From: Prorocentrum cordatum
Taxonomy: Eukaryota > Sar > Dinophyceae > Prorocentrales > Prorocentraceae
Direction of reading: 5' to 3'
DNA: 64,000 nucleotides
Assembly (NCBI GenBank): GCA_963575745.1
Contig: CAUYUJ010016906.1
Coordinates: 167,501 to 231,500 of the forward strand
Positions within the stretch are counted from its first letter, which is position 1. Each line of letters opens with the position of its first letter. Positions 43,085 to 49,921 of the stretch are shown here, one piece after another. The position numbers and the translations under genes are program-made. The notes beneath the pieces were generated by a model. The model saw only the letters and a list, made by a program, of their open reading frames with translations, was not told the origin of the DNA and searched no databases.

Positions 43085-44639
43085 TCAGCCAAGTTCCGCC
43101 GTCAGCTGGTCGAAGTGATCGCGATCCAGGGCGGCGGCTCCGATGTGCTGGAACAGCCAGCATACGATGCTCATGGCGCGCCTGAAATCGGTGATCGGCC
43201 TGCCTGCTAGGGAGCGGTCAGCTTCTACCCTCATCCGTGCCTCGACCCAGGTGGCCAGGGCTTTGCCGGATCACCGGCAGCACCTCGGCAAACGCTCCGA
43301 GAGCGAGCTGCGCCGCCCTCAGAGCGTCCTGGCAGGCCTCGACCAGTCCGCCTTCAGGCGGTGGGTCGGCCTGCGCACGCTGGAGCAGCACCTCTTGCAT
43401 GCGGGGGTACTGTACGGGCCTGACAGGGCCTGGGCGTGGGGCAGGGGCGGCGCGTCGCTCTCGCGCCGTCCGCGCGGGGGCGGGAGCGGCCAGGCCCAGG
43501 GCGTCGCTCTCGCGCCGTCCGCGCGGGGGCGGGAGCGGCCAGGCCCAGGGCGACCGGGGTGGGCCGGGCGGGGCGGTCGCATGTTCTTCGAGCGATCCAA
43601 ACGTCACCGACCACGGCCTCGGCGTGGATGTGCACGGGCGGAGCGCAGCCGCGCATGGCTGCGGCGGTGCCTGCCGCCGCCGGGAGACCGATGGTGCACC
43701 AGCAAGGCAGGGTGGGCATGTAGTTGGTCGTCTCTCCCGCGGCCTGGACCACCGCGCGCCCGCCGGAGGAGACCGCCATGATGATGTACTCGCCTGGGCC
43801 CAGGCGGGCGTCGACAGCGCGGGCCCCACCGCGCTGCCCTTGGTCGAGCACCACCGGGGGGGGCACCGCGGTAGCTATCGCTCGCATTGGGCCGATGTGG
43901 TCATCGACCCAGCCCGTGGTGAGCACAGGAGGTCCGATCCTCGGGAGCGCATCCGCGGTGGCCGCGTCCAAGTCGGTGGCAGGGGCGGGCCAGGGTCTGA
44001 TCCGGAGGCGGCATGCTCCGTGCCCCACTGTTGCGCCCATCAGCGGGAGGTGCCGGTGGGCGGGCAGCCAGGGATCAGGGCACGGCGCCCCCAACTTGCA
44101 GTCCACGTAGGGCCATTCTTGCCGTGGCGACGACTTGCGGGTGTTCGGCTGCCCGCCTGGCGGCCGCAACGCCCAGTCGAGCTGCCTCTCTCGCGTGGTC
44201 GTCCAGGGCGCTCTCCGTTCCAGGGGCGCGCCTATGGGCTCGCGGGCGTGCGCTGCTGGAAAGATGCGGATAAGCTGACCGTTTAGGGCGAGGACGCCGG
44301 CGGCTCCAAAGGCCGCCTCCATGGCCTGCTCTGCGCCCTCGCGGAGGGCACCCTGTGCCATGTCGCGGTAGGCGTCAACGTCAGGGTGCCAGGCGTGCAC
44401 GCGCGTGAAGTCCAGACGGCGCTAGCGCCCAGGGTTTCTTGGACGGCGTGTCGTACCGTGTCCAGGTCAATCTGGCCCTCTGTGGCGGCGTTCCAGATTA
44501 GGTAGGACCCTAGCTCCGGATCGACCGTGCGCACCAGGGAGGGGCCTCCCGTCCATGGGTCAGCCACGGTGATCTGACGCGATGTCAGATGCCCGTTGCT
44601 GGCCAGCGCCGCGGGCACATGCGAGCGGATGTACCGCAT
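43085..44639 (-). pseudogene. LINE ORF1, frame-broken
   Basis: The frame from 44,639 (MRYIRSHVPAALASNGHLTS, PELGSYLIWNAATEGQIDLD) shifts near 44,400 to one with HAWHPDVDAYRDMAQGALRE and VLALNGQLIRIFPAAHAREP, then EYIIMAVSSGGRAVVQAAG. A final frame gives LQRAQADPPPEGG and ends GAAALDRDHFDQLTAELG before TGA. A perfect 49-bp tandem duplication (43,452-43,549) causes one of the shifts. No RRM, zinc knuckle or esterase motif is seen, so its identity as ORF1 rests on position only. Confidence 0.45.
43452..43549. repeat. Perfect 49-bp tandem duplication
   Basis: Bases 43,452-43,500 and 43,501-43,549 are identical (GCGTCGCTCTCGCGCCGTCC...). Since 49 is not a multiple of 3, the duplication shifts the ORF1 frame. 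It is young, or an assembly artefact. Confidence 0.95.
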
Positions 44640-44690
44640 GATGGGCGCCGCCGCGGCTTCAGGAGCGTTGAGGAAAAAAGTGGGGGGGGC

Positions 44691-45335
44691 GATGTGTTAG
44701 ATTATTTGTTATGGCTATGTTGGGCTACGTTTAAAGTATTGATTCCCCACATCCAAAGTGGGGTTCTCGGTTTCTCTGGACACCCCGCGCAGGAACCTCC
44801 TCACCTCACCCCCTCTCCTCTTTTGTCTTCGTGCGCTCACTCACTCCTCCACTAGCTCACTCACTCACTCACTCACCCACTCACTGACTCATCAGCACTC
44901 ACTCACACACGCTCAGGAACTCACAGATGAGGACGATGATGATGATGAGTGCGCGCGTGAGAGAGAGTGTGATGATCATCATCATCACCAGTCAGTCACT
45001 CACTCACTCACTCACTCGCCTTGGGCCTCGTCTGTGAGCGAATCGCGAGAAAGTCTCAAGCGGGAGCCCCCTCCCTATGGGGCCCGCGGATCACGTCGCT
45101 AATCCGAGCGGGTCATCCAATTCCTGTAACTCTCGCCACTGTTGGGCTCTCGCGCTGCCAGAACGCCACTCCCAGGCCGCAGTTTGACTGCATCATCACC
45201 AGTCAGTCAGTCACTCACTCACTCACTCACTCACTCGCCTTGGGCTTCGTCTGTGAGTGAATCGCGAGGAAGTCTCAAGCGGGAGCCCCCTCCCTATGGG
45301 GCCCGCGGATCATGTTAATCCAGAAGCCGCATTAA
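44691..45335. repeat. (CACT)n arrays and an 80-bp duplicated block
   Basis: CACTCACTCACT runs occur at about 44,848-44,925, 44,992-45,018 and 45,203-45,238. Each of the last two is followed by an almost identical ~80-bp block (CGCCTTGGGC(C/T)TCGTCTGTGAG ... TATGGGGCCCGCGGATCA) at 45,015 and 45,235. A CATCATCACCAGTCAGTC word precedes them. No gene. Confidence 0.85.
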
Positions 45336-45344
45336 AGTGATCAT

Positions 45345-45460
45345 TTCCCCCCTCTGTGACAGAGGGGGTGTTTTTCGGACCCCCTCTGTGACAGAGGGGG
45401 TGCGTTCGGAGGCCCTCTGTGACAGAGGGGGTGCGTTCGGAGGCTCTCTGCGACAGAGTT
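45345..45460. repeat. Array of TGA-loop hairpins (CCCCCTCTGTGACAGAGGGGG), copy set 1
   Basis: Three good copies and one decayed copy at about 45,347, 45,379, 45,410 and 45,441, roughly 31 bp apart. Each pairs CCCCCTCTG with CAGAGGGGG around the loop TGA. They lie upstream of the first gene of the plus-strand cluster. A second array is at 57,230-57,545. Confidence 0.85.
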
Positions 45461-45882
45461 GCTCGTCATCCCGTTCCTCCTCATCCTGCTTCTTGATTTC
45501 GGATATGTCATGCTACCACTGCGCTCATCATCTTTGCGTCTGTGATCCTCGTCGTGTTGTTCCATGCGTCCTTTTCACAATTTCCACCACATTATCCTCC
45601 GTTGCCGTTCTGGCCCGCCATCTACCTCGTCACTCTCCTTCGTCTGCATGTCCTTATTCTTTTCCGCTCTTTTTTCGCCTCCCTCTGGTTCGATTTCCGC
45701 TCTTCGTCCACTTCGTTCATTCGTTTCCAACCCCCCTTCCTTTCAAGTTCTCCGCCGTCCAATCACGTCGCGTCGTCCGCCGCCGCTATGCTCAAACCAC
45801 CCCGCGCCCGTGGGATCGCCCGCGAGCACCGGCGCAGCTGGGCCCGTCGCGGCCTAACGCGCGCCTGCGCCATCGTCTTGCA

Positions 45883-47028
45883 ATGGGCGATGCAGGCGGA
45901 TACACATGGGATGGCGCGGGAGGATGGTGGGATAGCCGCAGCAGCGGCTGGCGTGGCTGGGAGGACGGCCATGATTGGTCAGCGAGGGGTTGGAGAGACT
46001 GGCGACAAGACGGGCACACGCCAACGGAGGACGCCAAATGGCGCGATGGCCCTGCCGCCGCAGCAGCGGCGGCGGTCTCGTCTCAACGGCCGTCTCGCTT
46101 CGCCGCGCTTAGCGTTGTGAGCCCCCGCGCCCCTGGTCTCGGCAAGCCCGAATTCGATAATTTCGTGAGGGCTGCCCTCCGAAACGTACCAGAACTTGGG
46201 AACACAGTTTCAGGAGAGGGGTCGGGATCCCGAGCCGCGCCTGCGGCGCAGGAGCCCCGCGCCACCGCAGCGGCGGCGGCGCGCGGGCCCCAGGATTTTG
46301 AGAAGTTTGATGTTAATTATTTTTTGAGTTATGAAGAGAGGCTCGGCACTTCGTTTAAGCAACACAATCAAGCGTTGAAATGGTGGCGCCATCTGAATGA
46401 AGACCCAACTGCCCCGTTCGAGTCAGAAGCCAAGTGGTTTGACAATGCGAAGCCCACCATGGTCGCTGTTTGCGACCACGGTGCGAGGACGAGCTTTGGT
46501 TTCAAAAGCGACGAGGAAGTCCCTTGGCGGTGGCAAGAGATGGTGGCGACGCTCAGGGAGGAAGATATCAGGGAGGTCGTGGAGGGGCCCCGCAGCAGCG
46601 GGGCTCTGATCGGCTGTTCCCTCGAAGTCCGGCCAAACAGCTACGACCACATGCGTCAGAGTATTGTGCGCGCGCGACAGTTCGCGGGGCAGCGGGTGAA
46701 AGTGAAGCTGCCGATGTGGGATTTCGTGTTGCACCGCGACGACGGGACAGGCGTCCGTTTACACCCGCACTGGGGCGACAGGAAGGTCGAAGCTCTGCCC
46801 CTCGTCCCCCACGCGGACACGGTGAGGCCACCAACCGCGGGTTTGGGCGGGAGCGACGGGTCAGGAACTTTTCGCTGGCACAAGGACCTCGGTGTGGAGC
46901 GCAAGGTCAAGTTCGACGCCGCCAGAGAGAAGGGGAGGCCGACGCCCTCTCAGGGGCCCCGCAGCAGCGGGGCCGCGGCGTCCAGCACCAGGCCCTCGGC
47001 GTCCGCAGCAGCGGGTGGCAAACAGTAG
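45883..47028 (+). CDS. Trp/Gly-rich N-terminus protein of unknown function (381 aa)
   Basis: I choose ATG 45,883 because the frame upstream is hairpin-array and pyrimidine-rich sequence without protein character. The N-terminus is a Trp/Gly/Arg/Asp-rich stretch (DGAGGWWDSRSSGWRGWEDG). A folded-looking region follows from about residue 150 (EKFDVNYFLSYEERLGTSFK, HNQALKWWRHLNEDPTAPFE) to about residue 325 (VKLPMWDFVLHRDDGTG). Three hairpin repeats are read as coding sequence: in the Ala-rich run near 46,059 and as GPRSSG peptides at 46,591 and 46,960. No family recognised. It is the first gene of a co-oriented cluster. Confidence 0.65.
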   Translation: MGDAGGYTWDGAGGWWDSRSSGWRGWEDGHDWSARGWRDWRQDGHTPTEDAKWRDGPAAAAAAAVSSQRPSRFAALSVVSPRAPGLGKPEFDNFVRAALRNVPELGNTVSGEGSGSRAAPAAQEPRATAAAAARGPQDFEKFDVNYFLSYEERLGTSFKQHNQALKWWRHLNEDPTAPFESEAKWFDNAKPTMVAVCDHGARTSFGFKSDEEVPWRWQEMVATLREEDIREVVEGPRSSGALIGCSLEVRPNSYDHMRQSIVRARQFAGQRVKVKLPMWDFVLHRDDGTGVRLHPHWGDRKVEALPLVPHADTVRPPTAGLGGSDGSGTFRWHKDLGVERKVKFDAAREKGRPTPSQGPRSSGAAASSTRPSASAAAGGKQ

Positions 47029-48025
47029 TTTTGGGACCGAATAACTCCCCAGACGATTTGGTTTCGGAGTAGATGGCTCCGCAGCAGCAGCGGGGCTCGA
47101 ATGAAGGGCGCGTTGCATTTCTGCAGGGGCGCGCGCGTCGGCCGCCGAGATCGGGAGCGCTCGTGCAGGCGCCGTGGCGCGATCTTCGTAAAGAAGTCTC
47201 CCCTCTCCCCCCTGTCCCCCCATCCCGCCGCCCTCAACGTCGGCTCCTCGCCGCCCGTTCCTCGTCGCTCCACGCCTGTTCGTTCTCCTCCAATTTCCTC
47301 TCCCGCTTCCTCGTTCTCTCCTTCCCATTTTTCCCTCCATCCCATTGCATCCCTGGCACCCCAGCGAAGTTCGCAGTTCGAAGTTTGAAGTTCGGAGTTC
47401 GAAGGTTGCAGTTTGAATTTCGAAGCTTCGCACTTCGAGGTTCGATCTTCGAACCTTCGTCATCTCGTCGTCGTAATCGTCGTCCTCGTTCGTCGTCGTC
47501 GTTCCTCGTCGGCGTCGATTGTCGTTGTCGTCGTCGCTCGTTGTCGTCGTCGCCGTCGTCGTCGTGGTCGGCGTCGTCGTCGTCGGTCGTTGTCGTCGCT
47601 AGTCGTCGTCGCTGGTCGCCGTCGTGGTCATCGTCCTCGTCGTCGTCGTCGTGGTCGTCGTCGCCCTCGTTGTCGCCGTCGTGGTCATCGTCGTCGTCGT
47701 TGTCGTGAAACGCCCCACGTAGGAGGAGCAGAGAAGGGAGTAAGGAGAAATGAGCACGGTGGAGGGAGGAGGGAGGATTGAACAGGAAGAGGAGGGTACA
47801 GATGGAGGTAGAAGGGATGAGGTAGTTCAGAAGTGGGAGCAGCAGAGTGGCGCAATGGGAAAAGCCACGTGAGTGCAGGGAGGGATGGAAATGCGATAAA
47901 GTGAAGCCGCAGCCGTTGCAGGTCTGCCTCCCGCCGCGCCCGCCCGCCTCCGCGACTGGAGCCGCGCAGGAGCCTCTGCCGAAGTCTCCGCAGCAGCGGG
48001 GACTGCCAGAGGAGGCTCCTTCGCG
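47026..48025. repeat. 1-kb duplicated upstream module, copy 1
   Basis: Starts at TAGTTTTGGGACCGAATAAC, contains a hairpin repeat (47,080-47,092, with an extra CAG), a pyrimidine-rich stretch, TTCGAAG-type short repeats (47,380-47,460), a (GTC)n run (47,460-47,710), and ends inside GCAGCGGGGACTGCCAGAGGAGGCTCC. The whole order recurs at 48,875-49,921. The copies end just upstream of two different coding starts (48,040 and 49,838), so the module may carry 5' control or untranslated sequence. Confidence 0.85.
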
Positions 48026-48039
48026 GTTTTTGCGCCGGC

Positions 48040-48339
48040 ATGGCGAACATCGCGGGCAAGTGCGACGTCGATGACTTCGAGCTCATCACGACGGAGGGCA
48101 GTGTTTGGCACTGGGCGACCATGGTTGTGCGGTTTCTCCAGCGGCGCAATCGTTGCCGCCATGCACGCGCCGTTGGAGTGAAGGGCCAGATGCTCGTCGA
48201 CCAGGCGCGGCAGATGATGGAGGAGGCGCGCCGCGCCGAGGAGATGGGCAAGATGATGCTTGAGATGTCGAAGAAGAAGGCGAAGGACATCCCAGGCAAT
48301 ATTCGGTACTTTTGCCGCCAGCCGCACCAGGAGAGCTGA
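48040..48339 (+). CDS. Small protein of unknown function (99 aa)
   Basis: ATG at 48,040 begins MANIAGKCDVDDFELITTEG. The rest is charged and mostly helical, with a Met/Glu/Lys/Ala-rich stretch (RQMMEEARRAEEMGKMMLEM) likely to form a coiled coil. No family recognised. It sits immediately downstream of module copy 1, in the position that the 868-aa gene occupies relative to module copy 2. An intron or an upstream start cannot be excluded. Confidence 0.5.
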   Translation: MANIAGKCDVDDFELITTEGSVWHWATMVVRFLQRRNRCRHARAVGVKGQMLVDQARQMMEEARRAEEMGKMMLEMSKKKAKDIPGNIRYFCRQPHQES

Positions 48340-48489
48340 GCGGCGATCGGAGCTGGGCCGATAGAGGAGGACGAGGAGGAAGAGGAGGGGGGATGAGGAG
48401 AGGAGGAGGAGGGGGATGAGGAGTTGGAGGCAGCACGCGCACCCGCACTAAGAGCCGCCAGCCGCGCCCGTCTCCGAGCATGAAACCCG

Positions 48490-48780
48490 AGCTTGGCTGG
48501 AAGGGGGGAGGGCGGTAGCAGAAACAGCGCAGGACAGGGATGGGAGAGGTCACGCATCCGCCGCATTAGCGGCGGTGGTACGACAGTTCTCATGGCGGCG
48601 CGGCGGTCGCTGAGAAATGGAGCACGTGCGTGGGCCTGCGTGCGCTTAATTATGAGTGGCTCTCGTCCCCTCCCCTCCTCTTCCTCCATGAGATCTCTCT
48701 CCTGGTGCATATCCCCTGCCAGTGCTCGTCCTGCTCCTCTATCCGCCCCCCCTCGTCCGTTCCTGCCACCAGCCACATGG
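48490..48780. repeat. Downstream module, copy 1
   Basis: GCAGAAACAGCGCAGGACAGGGATGGGAGAGGTCACGCATC ... CATGGCGGCGCGGCGGTCGCTGAGAAATGGAGCA ... GAGATCTCTCTCCTGGTGCATATCCCC is shared with 56,860-57,075. It includes a hairpin of the main family with an ATTA loop (48,558-48,575). It follows the 99-aa gene here and the 845-aa gene there. Confidence 0.85.
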
Positions 48781-48876
48781 GGCGTTCTCAATCAACACCC
48801 CATTGAGTGTCCCCATGTGAAGGTTGCCCTTTGTCATGAGGGCGGACTCGCAAGAGCCGAGTGGCTGAAGAACTAA
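48776..48876 (+). pseudogene. Fragment copied from the 845-aa gene family
   Basis: A plus-strand frame gives TWGVLNQHPIECPHVKVAL, clearly related to TWSVLNQLPIDCPHVKVALV inside the 845-aa protein (DNA at about 55,200-55,290). The DNA match ends at GCAAGAGCCGAG. It is an isolated fragment with a stop shortly after, abutting module copy 2. Confidence 0.75.
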
Positions 48877-49921
48877 TTAGTAGTTTGGGGTCCGAACAGC
48901 TCCCCAGACGATTTGGTTGTGGAGTAGGTGGCTCCGCAGCAGCGGGGCTCGAATTAAGGGCGCGTTGCATTTCTGCAGGGGCGCGCGCGTCGGCCGCCGA
49001 GATCGGGAGCGCGCGTGCAGGCGCCGTGGCGCGATTTTCGTTTTGAAGTCTCCCCTCTCCTCCCTGTCCCCCCATCCCGCCGCCCTCAACGTCGGCTCCT
49101 CGCCGCCCGTTCCTCGTCGCTCCACGCCTGTTCGTTCTCCTCCAACTTCCTCTCCCGCTTCCTCGCTTTTCCTTCCCATTTTCCCTCCATCCCAGTCCAT
49201 CCCTGGCACCCCAGCGACGTTCGCAGTTAGAAGCTGGAAGTTCGGAGTTCGAAGATCGAAGTTTGAATTTCGAAGCTTCGCACTTCGAGGTTCGATCTTC
49301 GATCCTTCGTCATCTCGTCGTCGTAATCGTCGTCCTCGTTCGTCGTCGTCGTTCCTCGTCGGCGTCGGTTGTCGTCGTCGTCGTCGCTCGTTGTCGTCCT
49401 CGCCGTCGTCGTCGTGGTCGGCGTCGTCGTCGTCGATCGTCGTCGTCGCTAGTCGTCGTCGCTGGTAGCCGTCGTGGTCATCGTCCTCGTCGTCGTCGTC
49501 GTGGTCGTCGTTGCCCTCGTTGTCGCCGTCGTGGTCATCGTTCTCGTCGGCGTCGTCGTCGTCGTTGTCGTGAAACGCCCCACGTAGGAGGAGCAGAGAA
49601 GGGAGCAAGGATAAATGAGCGCGGTGGAGGGAGGAGGGAGGACTGAACAGGAAGAGGAGGGAGCAGGCAGAGGTAGAAGGGATGAGGTAGTTCAGAAGTG
49701 GGAGCAGCAGAGTGGCGCAAGGGGAAAAGTCATTTGAGCGCAGGGAGGGATGGCATTGCGATAAAGTGAATCCGCAGCCGCTGCAGGTCTGCCCCCCGCC
49801 GCGCCCGCCCGCCTCCGCGACGGGAGCGGCCCAGGGCATGGAGCAGCCTGGCGCGACTGGAGCCGCGCAGGAACCTCTGCCGAAGTCTCCGCAGCAGCGG
49901 GGGCTGCCAGAGGAGGCCCCT
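48875..49921. repeat. 1-kb duplicated upstream module, copy 2
   Basis: Second copy of the module at 47,026-48,025, beginning TAGTTTGGGGTCCGAACAGC. It contains the hairpin at 48,935, the (GTC)n run (49,320-49,570) and the CCGAAGTCTCCGCAGCAGCGG end. Relative to copy 1 it has a ~37-base insertion near 49,822 that supplies the ATG used at 49,838. Confidence 0.85.

Larger units (their letters stand above)
25010..44690 (-). mobile_element. Giant LINE-type retrotransposon block with DNMT and helicase, decayed
   Basis: A continuous minus-strand coding block. In reading order: ORF1 (44,639-43,085), ORF2 leader (43,066 on), DNMT3-like methyltransferase, endonuclease, RT, Cys-rich stretch, RNase H (to 33,684), zinc-finger ORF, UPF1-like helicase, and further unassigned coding to 26,266. 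Endonuclease-RT-RNase H in this order is the hallmark of APE-type LINEs with RNase H. There are no LTRs. Frames switch repeatedly and contain stops, so this copy is not intact. Both ends are uncertain: the 5' limit is set where coding stops (about 44,690) and the 3' limit where the 3' repeats end. I cannot see target-site duplications. Joining the helicase half to the LINE half rests on same strand, an 85-bp gap and equal decay. Confidence 0.65.

Noticed and set aside
45337-45882. Upstream extension of the first gene from an ATG at 45,337
   Set aside because: The extra 182 codons translate the TGA-hairpin array and a pyrimidine-rich leader, with no protein character. ATG 45,883 is preferred.
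47380-47460. GTTCGAAG/TTCGAAC words resembling a tRNA T-arm
   Set aside because: They are short tandem TTCGAAG repeats with no anticodon arm or acceptor stem; the same happens at 49,220-49,310.
49712-49837. GTG start at 49,712 for the 868-aa gene
   Set aside because: GTG starts are not expected in a nuclear eukaryotic gene, and this stretch lies in the duplicated upstream module.
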